Below are positions 10,065-23,195 of a stretch of 64,000 nt of DNA, piece after piece. The position numbers were made by a program, and so were the translations under genes. Within the stretch, counting starts at the first letter, position 1, and every line of letters starts with the position of its first letter. Source of the DNA: Scedosporium boydii (lineage: Eukaryota > Ascomycota > Sordariomycetes > Microascales > Microascaceae); the NCBI GenBank assembly GCA_002221725.1, contig NJFT01000008.1:124001-188000 (forward strand), given 5' to 3'. Under the pieces are notes generated by a model, which had not been told where the DNA came from, did not search any database, and worked only from the letters and a program-made list of their open reading frames with translations.

Positions 10065-11840
10065 TCACATAGCCGCCTTGCCCCTCGATTCAAACGGCAG
10101 GATGATCACAAGAACACCAGCGGCGATAAACAGTGCACCGCTTGTGTATACCGGTGCAGAAGTTTCGAGGTTCGCGAACATGGCGACGATGGGCTACATA
10201 CAAATAATGTCAGTGTTGCCAGATATAAAATTAAAAAACGGACAAGAAGGAGGAGAGGAGGAGGAGGGTAACTTACAGCCATGATGCCGAATATCCGGTT
10301 GCACGTAGCCGCCAACGCATTCCCCGTCCCCCTCTGCGGCGTCGGAAACAGTTCAGGAGTAAAGCCATACAGCACCGCGTACATAACATTACTGAAAAAG
10401 CTAAAAGCGCAATTCCACCCCAGCAACGCCTTGCTATCCAGCGCCGTCGTCGAGCAATACAGAAACACGCCCGTCAGCGCCGTGCTAACCGACAACGTGC
10501 CCTTCCTCCCGACACGCGGCAGCTCGATGAGCCAGCCGCCCAGCAGAGCCCCCGGGACGCCGAGCACGGCGATAATGAGGCTGTTTCTGTAGGTGAGGTA
10601 CGTGCTGCCGTCGCCGAAGTCGGCGCCCCGAGTCGCTTGGATGTACGGCAGGAAAGCGTTGTAGAGCGGGTATCCTAGGCCGATGAGGGCCCATACGGCC
10701 ATAACGAGGCCGGTACTCAAGGCGAGGCGGGGCGAGGAGAAGAGGACGCGAATGTGGCTGAAGTCTAGGTTCTCGAGGTGTCGCTTGACGGCGGCGGTTG
10801 TGTTCGTCTGCGCGACGTAGCCCTCGGGCTCGCAGGCTTTGAGGTCGTCGATGGTTAGACTCGAGGTCTTTCCGTTCCGGCGCGCCACTTCGTGGACGAT
10901 GCGGACGGCTTCCTCGTCGCGGCCCTTACCCATGAGGTATTTGGGCGACTCGTAGATGGTGAACAGGAGGAACCGGATGAGGAACATGATGAGCGTGAGG
11001 CCGCCCACGGTGATGACAAAGTAGCGCCAGCCCATGTTCTTGCCCTTGGTGCAGTTCTCCTCCTTCTGCTCACAGGTGAGGTTACCCAGCAGCGGCCAGG
11101 CGATCAGCGTCGCGATCACTTGCGCGATGGCCCAATCGATCGACAACACGGTGAGCAGGTACTGATGCGTCGGCGGCAGGAACTCGAGGAAGATAGCCGA
11201 GTCGACGGGGAGGTTCCCGCCCACGCCGAAAGACCAGAGGGCCGCAAAGACGCCGATGGCCGCGAAGTTAGGCGAACTCGCCGCCACGGTGCCCCAGACC
11301 GCCGTAAGCCCCAGCGTCAGGTTGAAGGCCCACTTGCGCCCGAAGATGTCGCATCCGAAACCCCAGAACATGGCGCCGGCGAGAAGGCCAATGTTCTGCG
11401 CCAGGGTGAGGAGGGGCGGGCGGCTGGGCGAGAATTCGTTCGTGATGGGGGTGAAGATGAGGGACGTTACGATAGGCCAGAGGTTGTCGCTTGCCCAACC
11501 GAAGCCGACCACGATGAATAACTGCCATTGGTACCATCCCATGCCGATATTTTGGATCTAAAAGAAAACCACCGTGGGGTCGGATGGTGGTATTAGGGAC
11601 ATGAGCTCCCTCCTCACTGTGGGGGTATTCGAGAGGGGATTTAGGTAGAGAATTACGGTAGTATCCACGTACCGCGCGGTTAAGGACTCGAGCCTTAGCT
11701 TCATAAACTGGATCCAAGGCTCCATGCGGGATGATGGTATCTTCAGTAGAGCTGGCATCAAGACTGTATTGGCTGCCGGCGCGCTTGGCATCCGGTACCA
11801 CCAGGTTCGCCTTCTTCCCGGCCTCTATGTCTTCGGGCAT
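10065..11840 (-). CDS. MFS transporter, SVOP/SV2-like or sugar-porter type
   Basis: Exons 11840-11673, 11557-10277 and 10193-10065 (both introns phase 0, donors GTACGT and GTAAGT) encode 525 aa. A polar N-terminus of about 65 residues leads to GMGWYQWQLFIVVGFGW at TM1. Motif A appears as CDIFGRKWAFN, the sugar-porter-like YESPKYLMGKGRDEEAV lies before the central loop, and YGFTPELFPTPQRGTGNAL plus CNRIFGIMA mark TM10-11. These features fit the fungal SVOP-like branch of PF00083 transporters. They are plasma or organelle membrane permeases for organic ions or nutrients, usually proton-driven. The last exon supplies the final TM segment and the end SRGKAAM. The substrate cannot be told from sequence. 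The gene converges on the DHA2 transporter, 1.4 kb away. Confidence 0.9.
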
Positions 11841-13230
11841 TGTTCCGGATCCGTGTAAGGTTTCGTACTACGCGGGAGGATGGGGCGTTTATGCGCCTGT
11901 TTCGGCAGTGGTGTGTCGAACTTGTAAGTCTAGTAATATCAAGACTGTCGATCTTACCGTCAACACGTGCATCCATGCAGAACCTGTGGGGACCTCGGGA
12001 ATATATAATCAATCCCAGCACGAAGGCAAAGACACCAAGACGGCAACGCGGGATCGGGAGGGTAGGATTCAGAGCGCGGGAGGCACAAGACGTCGTCGAT
12101 GAGAGCAATGGCGCAATTCACAGGGTTCCGGCCTGCAGGTGTCTTTCATTGGGCGGGACTCGGCAGACGACTCCAAAACGGGATGCTCAGGATGCCGATC
12201 AGCAGACTGCCATGCGTGTTCCTTGAAAATTGGGGAGCATCGCGCCTATTGCTCTGTTCGAACGAGGTATTGCTCCATCGCACACCCTCAGTCGAGGACT
12301 GGGAATGCACGAGTTTATTGGTGTCTTGGTTCGAATTCGAGCTAATATCTCGACCATTGCGGTCGGTTTCGGTCTAACTTTGAGGCCCGAGTAGCCAAAA
12401 TCTGACAAGTTTAATCTTATTTTAGGCAGTGGATGCGATGCTGCTTGGAAATGGGTGTCTCAACTGCCCACTTTACACTCAAAATTGGCCGAAGAGCCCC
12501 CACGGCGCACGTGGAGACAGTTCCGAGCTCGACGCGGGGGGGCATCTTCTTGATTCGCTTCGAAATGAGGCTCACCACGCGAGCTAGTGACGGATGGTGT
12601 AATATTGACCATTACCTTCACGGACAATCATAACGTCTAGGGCGATGTCAAAGTAAGACTACGGCAGAGGCCTTGAGGAATGTTCAAAATTGCCGTCCTT
12701 CCATTCAGTAGGGGTATAAAGGTCCAATTTGAGCCAAATTCAAGCCTCAACTCTAAAACAGAACTAGCAGTGTTAAACTTCAAAGGGGTTTCGACCGAAC
12801 CCGTGGCTGATGCATTCTTGGATAACTAAAAAGCAAATGTCATGGCCCTTTCCATTCCAAAACAGGCATTCTAATCGTGAACAGCGACGGAATGCCGCGT
12901 GCGACAGGAGACACATCCAGAAGGAAACGCCGAGAGAGTGTAGCGGAGAAAAAAAAAGAAAAGGAGACCGGAATAAAAAAGAAAAAGGAAAGAAGTCCAA
13001 CGTGTAAAGAGTGGGCCGGCGCCGCGCTTTCGCAATCTATGATGCATGTTCCCTACGATGCTCCAAGTGCCATGTGCCGAAGTGCCAAGTCAGAAACGGC
13101 ACGAGAAAATCAAACTTGACCAGACTGATAGTTGAGAATGCAGAACAAAAATGAATAAAAATCACACAATGTTTGGACGGAGAGTCTCGTGGTTGCAAGG
13201 CTTCCTCGTGGTAGGTGGTCCGCCGCTGTC
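11841..13230. other. Spacer: MFS transporter promoter and ATG2 3' side
   Basis: The promoter of the minus-strand transporter must lie in 11841 onward. Purine-rich A/G sequence occupies about 12940-13000. The longest open frames (under 130 codons) have no recognisable features. I see nothing else here. Confidence 0.6.
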
Positions 13231-16200
13231 TCATCGCTTCTTGTATTTCTAAAGAGGAATGGATTGTTAGGACAAGGTCTGCTAATATCAGAAAACGGCG
13301 GAGACAGAAGAAAAACATACCTCTTCCACCCTTCTCTTGTTGTGAGGATCAAGAGAATTCGTCGCCCCAAGCAACGTCTGCCCAAGTGCCTTCGTCGCTC
13401 CAATAGCAGGCCGAAAAATGATAGTCGGTGCCTTCTTCAAGACAGCCTTCGCAGCCCCCTGGGCGTTCTGGCTTTCCATCACCGCGGCGGGAACCGCAAT
13501 AATGGCATCCCGCGCGAGGTTGAGATCTCGAGAGAGGCTCGCATATCCACCACGTAGGCCCTGGATGACGTTGATCGGCTGGTCCGCGTACAGGCTGATC
13601 TGCCGCGGCTCCTCCGAGTCGGTCTCGTCTAGCTCCCAGGGTTCCGGTTCTGGTCTTTGCACTAACAGGCCCTCCGCGCCTTGGAGCGCGTACTGCGTTC
13701 CGACTGCGACTTTGGCGCCGAGCTTGATGATTTCCGTGCCCGTCGTGCGGACGAATGCGGTGGCGCCCTTTGAAATACTCCGAACAATCCTGCCGTCCTT
13801 CTTGTACTCCTTCAAAGGTATCTCGACCAAGTTCCGGAATCCACTCCCGACGTTAACAAGGGAGCGGACGGGAGCAAGGCCGGCGAGTACACCTGGAAGC
13901 TGGTTTTTCTTCACATCGGGCATCCAGATGTCATTCAATGTCCTGCCTAGCCTCTCAAAGCCCGACACTCCATAGATAATGGTGTGACGAAGGACCATGC
14001 GAGCCTCATCGAGGATAACAAAATTCATGAACTCGGTCGTGCGTCCCGATCTCAGTCCGGCATAATCCACCCTCTTCGGCTTGAAGTCGAGCTTGACAGG
14101 GATGTCGTTGACCTCGGCCCTTTGAAGGAACGGCATATCGGTGGGCGATTGCGAAACGACCGCATCGTCATCTTTGAATTCAAAGAATCTCGTGATAAAG
14201 TCCAGAGCATCCTGATCAACGTGAAGCCGAAGCGGCAGAACCGTAACTCTCATGACAATCTCAGAAGCTGCCAAGTCGGGCAAGGGACGGACGTTGAGCA
14301 TCTCAATGTGCACCATGCTCGATCCCATTTCTCTCTCCCCGGCATCCTGGTCATAGGTTGCAAACTTCTTCCAAGTGGATGTAGGTACATGGTCAAAGAT
14401 GTCGAGGTTCTTGACGCGCAAGTCGATAGAGCTTTCCGTCTCCCCCGAGCCGGGAGGGAACGCAATGAGATCCACGTCCACACCCTGGAGTTCAAACGTG
14501 ATCTTGTGTCTCTTGCTGCGATTGAGCTTCAACCTCGGACCGGATCTCTGCGCACCACCAGCCCGTGCGGTACTAGTCGTAAATGCCGTGGTTGCAATGG
14601 ATTCCGTCTCAGTCACGTTGTCGTTGAGATCGTGGTTGATAGCCCGAGCCAAATCTCGCGCATCGCGATTCGCCGGGATACCGATGTAAATGGAATTGAA
14701 CAAGAAATCGCCAATGACAGCCTCTTCATCCTCAAGGTCCTCGTCGTACACATTCAGCCCGTCGTTTCGGGCACGCCGCTCATTAGCCTTCGCCTCCACC
14801 TCGTGGACCGCCTTTGCGATGACATCGCGTGTATGCACCCAGTCGTACCCGTCGAAGAGGTTCCAAATGATGTGGACGTCTCGCACGGAAACCTTTAGCG
14901 GGCTACGTTTGACAAGCTCAGGCGGGGCCCGGTCGTAGGTGTTCCTGGCCGAATTCCATACCTTCGCGGTGCCCTTCTCCGAGGCATCACTAGCGAACCA
15001 ATCGTCATGCACAACAAGGTGTGTATCCTCCAAGTCACTGTCCGCGCTGGCCTTACTATTGAAATTGTGCGGGTCGCTCACATTCGTTCCTTGGGAGGCC
15101 GGCAACGACCCCAACGAAGATGCCGTAGCATCGAATAGTTTCTCACCCACGTCGACCTCGCCGTAGTAGTCATCGTGGAACTCCAGCTGGCTCACGTCGC
15201 TGGCTTCGTCGTCCCCGGCATCTCCCGCCAGTTCCTGGGCGATGGCAAAGTCGTTATCAAAGTCATACTCGCCCTCAGGGTTTCCAAAAGCTTCGGCAGA
15301 GATTGATGAGAGTAGGTCTTCCACAGGCATAACGTTTGTCCTGTACTTGATTTCCTTGCTCGGCGGCGTCGGCGGCTTCAAGCCATTCGCTAGCGCAATC
15401 AAGGTCTGGGTTGAGTCGGCGCACGTTTCGAGTACCAGCAGGTCATCACGGAACGAAACATCAACTTGCTTCTCTCCATCCTTGAGAGTAGTGATGGCCA
15501 CTGTGGCCTTTGCCGAGGAGATGAAGCATATCTCGACAAACCCTTGCGCACATAGTTCACTGACTTGTTGCGACGGTACGTTTGTGACGCGAGGTCGGGA
15601 AGGAGGCCTGGCATCATGCAGAGCCGTGATGTCATCTATGAGCAATATTGCCGCCTTCCTGAGCTCAAACTCGGCGCTGACATTTTCATCCTTGGGTAGC
15701 ACCATCTGGAGACGGGAATCCGTAAGCGCCAGCGTCAACTTAGATTGAAGACCCAAGGGATTAAGACCAAGTAAGCAGTCTCGGAAGACAATCCTGACCG
15801 CCAATGGCTTAGCCGCAGGTTGTTTGGCCCGGGATTTGGACAGCACGGGTGACTGGGTCTGCTGCCTGAGAAGAGCAGCGTGAGCATGTTCTCCCAAGTT
15901 GGCAACTGAGGCGGCTAGCTCGGCCTCGAAGTCTTGAGGTGTAGCATCCTTTCCAAGCCCCAGGAGATCCATGAGAGTGGGGACTCTGTACTCAAAAGCC
16001 AGTCCCTGCAACCTAAGCTTGAAGATTGGCTCAATTTCATCCCCAATCATCCGAGCAATTAAAACGAGCTCATCCGCAGTGGTGGATGACTTGGGTGATG
16101 TAACAAGCTCCTCCGTCTCGTTGCGAGTCACAACAAGCGACTCGAGGCCCAAGGCGACCAGCGAAGGGAGGGTGATGTGCGCGAGCTCGAATTCCCTTAG

Positions 16201-19200
16201 CGAAGCCTTTACCATGCCGATGTTCCCCTCGAGATCTGCAGAGAATGCAAGGTTCTTTATCCGCCCCAGAGTCAGGAGTCCAGGCCGATCATCTTCCGGC
16301 AAGTACTTCGCTACAGTGCTCAGCCGCGCAATTTCTTCGCCAAGGCCAGGTAGGCACGCGAGTAGTGGGACATTATGGACTCGAGTCCGAACGGAATCGA
16401 GCGTCATGCGGAGAACCGGCCCTTTCCTCCTTTGTCGCAGAAGAGTATCGACCATAATCTCGTCATCTCCGAGGTCAGGCTGGACTTTGGAGGGGGTAAT
16501 GAGCTTGAGAAGACGCTCTAGATCGCTGTCTTGCGGGTACGCCAGATACTCGAGCCGTGTACCCTCGACTTCAACCCGGATCGGCGGTGAAGCGTCCAAG
16601 TCGCTCAGGTATGGCCCTGAGAGACTAATTGCACTTACGGCAACTCCCAGTCCCTCATTTCGTTTGACCATTTTCACAGCACTCGTTTCAAGACTCATCT
16701 CGCACTCTTTACCAACGATCCGTAGGTAGAACCCGGCAATCCGCATATCCATCTTGTTATCCGACGCTGCGGAGCGGTCATTGGGGTTGATGGGTGTTTC
16801 AAACCGGACGCCTCTAGCGCTCGGTGCCACAGGTGCCACGGATTGTACAGACGCCGGGGCAACCGAAGACATGCTAGATCCCATGTTAAGGAAACTACTC
16901 AGTCCTCCAAACCAACTAAAGGTCTCATCCAGCCTTTGCAAGTCGAGATTGACGACCAGGGCTAGAGTGGTCACTTCCGTCTTAGTGACCTCGCCGGCTC
17001 GAGTGAGTTTCACGGAGACGTCTGCGCCAGATGGAGGGAAGACGTCGCGGACGGACGCGCCGAGTTTGAGTGCGCGGTCAAACGACAGTATGTCGCTATC
17101 AGCATACCCAAATCTGAATTTACCCAGATTTATAAGGGTGGTGGAAACTGTCGCGGCATTCTTGACAGATACCGAGAGTTCTTCGAGGTCGCAACGTAGA
17201 AGAGTAACCTGGTCAAACTCAAAGGCTGTAGGATTAAGATGCCTTTCAGACGTATCTGCAACTCCCATAAGATGATGTAAGAAATGCACCGATATCTTCT
17301 CAAACATTACTTTGAGCGCTGGCATGGCTGGGGTGCCTTCGGTATTGGATTGGGCGGCCACTGGAGTTGGTGTTGCCGGCTCCTGGGTAGGTTTATTGAA
17401 AACCTCGAGTAGCTTAGATATAACGGTTGCCAAGAGGAATCCAATGGACGCATCGAAGCGGATGTCGATGGGGGAGAGCACGATTTCGAGGCTATCATCT
17501 GGTTCCAGTGTCGACTGGAGAGGCTGGGCTTGAGATTCGGGTTGGGGTGGAGGTCCGCGGGAGCTGATAAAAGAGTCATGGGTCTGAGAGTAGGCCGAGA
17601 ATGCCCCCGGTAGATGAGGAGAGGTAGACTTCTTCAAACTAGGGCTAGGTTCGTTATCGGAAGCGTCTGGTGTGGGATGGACGTGGATGTGTTTGTGGTG
17701 GAGAGGTGCGTAGATGGAGATGGTATCGAGGGTGATGAGTTCTTTTACAAGACGAGTCGGGCCGCGTGGAGTTTGGTCCTGAGGGGGAGTGGGAGGTCGA
17801 TCGACAGAGGCGTCTTCTTCCGGTTGCGGAACTTCTTCGAGGCGTGAGGTATCGGTATGTTGAGATGAATATAGACTTTGTCGTATCCGAGAGCTCTCCA
17901 GGTCCTCATCTTGACTTCGAATATCACCTTCATCGTCGTTTTTATCCTCAGCGGCATCAACCAGAAGATCCTTGGGAGGGTCATAGACACTCTCACTCAG
18001 AGTTCCATTATCTCCTGTTTTCTCGGGTTCCACTTCAGTCACCACCTCGATTAGATGTGAAGGTCGTACCGACGGACTCTCAGGATCCTCAAATTTGTCT
18101 TCCGCCTCATCATCCGGCTGGTCGGCCGGCTGGACCGCGTTCTTGGTGTCTTGTGGTGGCGAATTAGATGGGCTGGAATAAGTGTCCCAGGAACCCGGCA
18201 TCGACCTCGACGGTTGAGACGGAAGCTCCGAAAACGCACTAGCGTACATGCTTTCCGCCTCCTCGTGGGAGAATATGTGAGATTTGCTGAGGTCCTCCTC
18301 GCCCTCCGGATCCAGGTGTACATCGCTTGCTGGGCTCGGGGGGGGGATCTCTGGCGTCCGAGGTCGCTCCGAAAAGGTCGTGTCAGGGAGCCCAATGTTG
18401 CCGAGAGCCGGGGTGGAATCTACTCCGCGATGCACGCTTGCCCAGGGTTGTGCCGCTTCCGCTATGTTTGCAGACTGCGACACGGTGATGGTAGGCTGTT
18501 GGGGTAGGAAATCGGGGTGAACAGAGGCTCTAGGAGTAGGAGGGCTGTCTTCTTCCTCCTCCACCGCCTCCTCCTCCGGCCCCTCACTTTCTTCATCGGA
18601 ATTGCTAAAGTCGTAAGGGATGTTCAACGCAACCTCACTATCCCGAAGGGGAGGCTCATCTCGGCCGAAAGTCATCGAACTTGCTAGGTAATCATCCGCG
18701 TACTGATCGTACGCCGATAAGGAACTTGATTCTCTACTCAGGCTCCCCTGGCGAAAGCTACTGTGGTTGGAAGTAGCAGGGGACCGTGGAATCGCAGGGG
18801 ATGCGACGGATGGGGACCGCGCAAAGGCGGAGAAGACGTTCGCCTCTGACACGAGGTACGCTCGAATATTAGATAAGGAAACATGTCGTTTTCCTTCCCT
18901 ATGAACAATCAGGGGCACTCCGTTTTCATCGAGATCGGGAGCGGTGACGCCCTCGACGTTGATTCCCTCGAGCGCAATTTGAAAAGTGACGGTATCGGAA
19001 CCCGGCGAAGTTGTCGCCTCCAGCGGAACTTCGATATCAAGCTGGAACGTGACGCCTCGTATCCTTATCTGGGTCCGGTCTACGATTCCTTGCAAAAAGT
19101 CCGCCAAGAATGCCGGCAGTGACAAGGGCTGGCCAGTCCCAAATGCTGCCTCCTCCTCACTACCATCGTCGCTTATCGTAACAGAAGCACCGAGATCCTG

Positions 19201-19784
19201 CGTCTCGGCCGCGATGGCCTCCTCCAGCCTCCTCTTCTCAGCCTCGGGTTGGTTCTCGAGAAATGACTGGGCCAGGTCGGCCGTATTAGGGACGACATCT
19301 GAGGTGGATGTGCGGGAAAGCCGAGAGGGTTTCGCATTTGATATCGTATCATGGCTCGCGACTCGTATCCTGACATCCACGCCATCAACCTCGACTGTTA
19401 TGGGACTCGTGTAAAAGTCGACGGGGATCGTGATTCGGAGGAGGAGGACCTTGGCCTTCAGAAGCTCGAAAGAAGACGGGAGTTGAAGTATTTTCTCAAG
19501 TTTCTAGAAGGCCCAACGGCGGTTAGCCTTATCACAACAAGTTCCATCCAACCCATAAGTCCCAGGGTTCGGGGCTGCTTGGGGCGTCGGAGCCACGAAA
19601 TCTACAATACCTTTAACCTGATACCAACGTCTCGGAATTCGAAGACGGTATTTCTTCCTATCGCGAGGTCCAGGTTGTCCATATCAAGTGCGTCGGCATC
19701 GAGGAGCTCTAGGCGGGAGAGGGCGTATCTCAGCAGCCGCTTGGGCATGCTGGAACTCCGCAACGACTGGAACATGGTGGCCAT
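13231..19784 (-). CDS. ATG2: Autophagy-related protein 2 (bridge-like lipid transfer protein)
   Basis: Exons 19784-19611, 19503-13321 and 13248-13231 encode 2124 aa. Exon 3 is only 18 nt (KYKKR and stop). The start is the first ATG of a strong CCACCATGG context and opens [20 protein letters not shown], the beginning of the Chorein_N domain. The first intron falls after GIRLK, and residues 59-105 finish that domain. Residues about 230-600 are acidic, Ser/Pro-rich and probably disordered. [15 protein letters not shown] marks the conserved central ATG2 region, and the C-terminal ATG2 domain has [32 protein letters not shown] and [19 protein letters not shown]. Atg2 forms a long hydrophobic groove that moves phospholipid from the ER to the growing phagophore. 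It works with Atg9 scramblase and the PI3P-binding Atg18. The length fits Pezizomycotina orthologues. Confidence 0.96.
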
Positions 19785-21537
19785 GGTGGCTGGGGATGGC
19801 GTCTGTCTATCGCTCTCCCGCAACGGGATGGGTTCGGAGGGATCGGGATAGAAGAGTAAGAGTCGCAGGAATCAGAATCCGGCCTCGACGCCTAACGGCA
19901 AGAGGTGTGTTGATTCAGTCAGGGCGAGGCCCGCGTCGAAAGGTGCGAGGGGTACGAGGCACATTCAAGGGGGCATAGTAAGTATGGAGATAGTAGGTGA
20001 TTCTTCCTACAGTAAAACCAAAGCTAAGGTAAACGGGGAAAAAAACTATTTGGAAAGTTGAAAGAAGTCTAGGGGAACTAAGGCCTTAAGCTGGGCCGAG
20101 ACGGCTTCCATCTCTGTCAGACCTGAGATGGAACGGCTCTCGTCCTTGGTGGCGTTGAATGTTGTACTACTAGGATGGGATGTGCTGGCTCTGAGAGGAC
20201 AGGCCTTAAGGTGATAGCAATGAGGAGGGGCAATGGCGTTGTTGCCGTGTACACTGTACTTTAAGGCGGTCACTTGGGGTCATCCGTGCTACTCTAGGTT
20301 AAGCCAGAGCACAGGTACATCGTAGAGGTACCCGTGACCTAGATTTCCTCCTAGCGCTTGGCACTATGGACACTAAGGACTCAGAGGGAAACAAGTCATC
20401 CCATCATCAATGGACAGGTCACTTGTCACACAAGACTGATGATGTACCGTTGCAGCATTTCGGAGCCTCATTTACAACTGGCAGACTGCCTGCCAGTCAT
20501 TATCATTGGCCTAGCAGCCCCAACTTCCCATCATACTAGAGCACCAGAGCAATTGATCATTGTGATTCTGAACAAAACTACTTCGTAAAGGTAGCATCAT
20601 TGATGTAACTGTCTCTTTGTCTCCCAGTCTCACTAACCCAGCTTCAGGCTATGACCATCAAGGACAAGCAAGTAGGAGAAGTAAGTACTCAGTCATGGCC
20701 AGCCTTCTCAAGACAATAAAGCCGTGGTCCTTTTGTTGTACAATTGCACTTGGACTCCCATCTGCCAGAGGCGCTTTTGTTCCTCCAATGACTATGAAGT
20801 ACACGACCTCGCCTCTCTCAAGTCTACAACATTCTGCAAATCCAGGAAAATGCAGGGCTTCGTTGGCCTGGTCTGCCTAGTTCGAAGCATGGGTAGGTAT
20901 GCCTAAGACGCCTAGCCCCATTGTTCCATTGAGCTTGACAAAGTCGCGGATACAAAGTCTGTCGCATTTCACATGCTCAACCATCGAGACAACAATTGGG
21001 GGCACTTGATAGGTACTCGTTAGCAATGATTCTGTTGACTTGTTGCTGACTTACACAGGTACAAACCATCAAATTCGCATTCGAAGGCGAGCCAGGCCAT
21101 CCGACGAAGCTTTCCGCCTTACATCAAGCCAGACCGCAACCAGCAGCTAAACTCCATGGAGCAAAAACCAAAATGAAAATGTTTCATTGATGACGCAAAT
21201 GGCACCCCATATCCGCGGAAGTGATCCTCAGTGTCCACGCGCATCAACGCAGAAAATCTAGGGGACGCTGATCTATATTCTATTATCGCTGATTCTCTAG
21301 ACAACAGAGGCAAACCGCTGACACCCAGAGAGAAGCCGCCCCGTCCTACCGAACAAGCTCTAGGCTTCAGCCCCATGGAAATACCAGACACTTGTGCCAG
21401 GGTGCTCTCAAAACGCCAATTCCAAGACCCTGCATCTACTACCTGTGTCGCCCAATACGTTTCCCTCTCCCCGCCCCCATCTTTGCTGCCTGCATGCACA
21501 GGAGTGGAGCTTCTAGACGCTGTCTATCGCTGCACGT
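19785..21537. other. Spacer: ATG2 promoter and 3' side of the amine oxidase gene
   Basis: The first few hundred bases must carry the ATG2 promoter and leader. Between 20000 and 21500 the frames are short and inconsistent, with no recognisable protein, RNA gene or repeat. Confidence 0.6.
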
Positions 21538-23195
21538 TTACGCCTCTAGAAACGGCCTGGTACCGGCGAGTCCATACTTCTCAGCGATCCTCCGACCAAC
21601 CGACTCACCACTCCAGTACGCGCCGGTGGCCGTTCCCAGGCCCACGAAGGGCGCAGTATGTTCACCCGCAAGCCACAAGCCTACGTCTGGCAGCCCTGTC
21701 CTCATGGTTTTAATGTCTTCATCCCCATCTTCTAATCCAACCTGGAAATTGGTGTAACTGCCATTCCCGGCCAGCTCATCTTGTAACCAGTTCGTTGCCA
21801 AACATCCCGTGGGTTGGCAATCCACAGATGACTCGGAATAGTGAGGCAAGCGAGAGTAGTACGGCTTGAAGAAGTCGAAGATGAAAGCATCCTTCTCGGT
21901 CTGCTTCTCTCGTTTGGCTGCCTCCTCAATGAGGTATCTAGAAGCATCGCCGAATGTGTAGAAGAGAAGGGTCGGATGCGCTGACGGTGGGGTCAGTGAA
22001 GCTAGGTCTACAACCTCTTGGTTCCACCTATGCAGATTGTTGGCTGCATATCTCGGTGCTAGCCATTGGCAAAAGCCCTGGACACTCCTGCCTGTGTCAT
22101 CCGAACCTAGCCAAAACGCAGTAGGGAAGGTAATGTACGTCTTTGTTGCTCATGTTAGTAGCCTTCAGCCAGCACAATTGAGATGAACATCGGGCCGGAG
22201 TATCATATTATCATACCTTTTCAAGACAGCCATAGCCCAACGAGTTTATAGCCTTCACCATCCGGACAGGAAGTTTTGGCTCAAAGGCTGTGAGATTCCT
22301 CTTCAGCCAGCCAAGCGGGGCCGTTACGACGATATCATCAAACTCGAAAACCTCCTCTTCCTTCGTTTGCACTCTCACCTTCTCTTGGCAGCCCTTGCCG
22401 TATGAAATCTGGTTTACTACCTTTTCGAGTTTGATCTCCGCCTTCTCGAGCGCTGCTTTTGCGACGGATTGGAGAATTTTCTCGTAGGTACCAGCGCAAA
22501 ACAGATTTTCTAGAGTGATGTTAGCTTTCTTTTGCTCCCTTCACGCCTTTGACTGACGACCATCGTTCGACGTTGGTCAGTGAATATGAGTGCAACCTAC
22601 CCCCTTCAATACACTCCTCCATCCAGAAGAACTTGAGACTTTGCGTCTGGATCGGGCTCCCAACAAAGGCACCCCACATCTCAGCCACATGAAGCACAAG
22701 CTCCCTCGATCGCTGGTAGTTCTCCTCAGTTTCGGGTATTCTCTTGGCCACTTCTACCAAGAAAAAGTCCCAGAGACTTTCCTTCGGATCAATCTCGTTG
22801 CCGTTCTTATTCGAGTGCGTAAAGGCGTCCTGGACAATGTCCCACATCATGCTAGCATACCGCTCGCTCTCCTCTAGCGAAAGGAGCGTGCCGGCAGGAT
22901 CAAACATGTACGATCGCGTATCCCAATTTCCCGTCTCCGTGCCCGTTTTCTTGGCGATATCGTTGATGGGGTTGTTTTTTGTTCCATGAATCCAGTTTGG
23001 GCCCAAATCTGCGAGGCGACCATTCTGCAGCTTGGCCTGGTGGACTCGTCCACCTATCCGATTTCTTCCTTCCAGGATCGTAACTTTAAAACCATACTTG
23101 AGGAGGACATCCGCGCAGCGCAATCCGGCAAGGCCGGCGCCTATTATACCCACGTGCGGTCTAGTATTCCGACCATGGAGCGATTTTTGCTGCAT
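21538..23195 (-). CDS. FAD-dependent amine oxidase (polyamine/monoamine oxidase family)
   Basis: Exons 23195-22601, 22509-22217 and 22140-21538 encode 496 aa. Intron donors are GTAGGT and GTATGA. The second acceptor is an unusual AAAG, but it has a perfect CTACTAACA branch site 14 nt before it, and it restores CLEKTYITFPTAFW. The dinucleotide fold starts near the N-terminus (GIIGAGLAGLRCADVLLKYG, residues 16-35), followed by ILEGRNRIGGRV and ADLGPNWIHG. The C-terminal FAD-binding block is LAGEHTAPFVGLGTATGAYW. These motifs place it with flavin amine oxidases (PF01593), which oxidise amines to aldehydes with release of hydrogen peroxide. The length and layout resemble fungal spermine/polyamine oxidase-like proteins. 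No signal peptide or PTS1 is seen (end FLEA). The substrate is not determined. Confidence 0.9.

Noticed and set aside
6347..11840. A secondary-metabolite or drug-resistance cluster around the two transporters
   Set aside because: No synthase, oxidoreductase set or pathway regulator lies beside them.
13418..17275. Many long plus-strand frames (up to 304 codons) across ATG2
   Set aside because: They are antisense shadows of the 2061-codon ATG2 exon and have no domain content.
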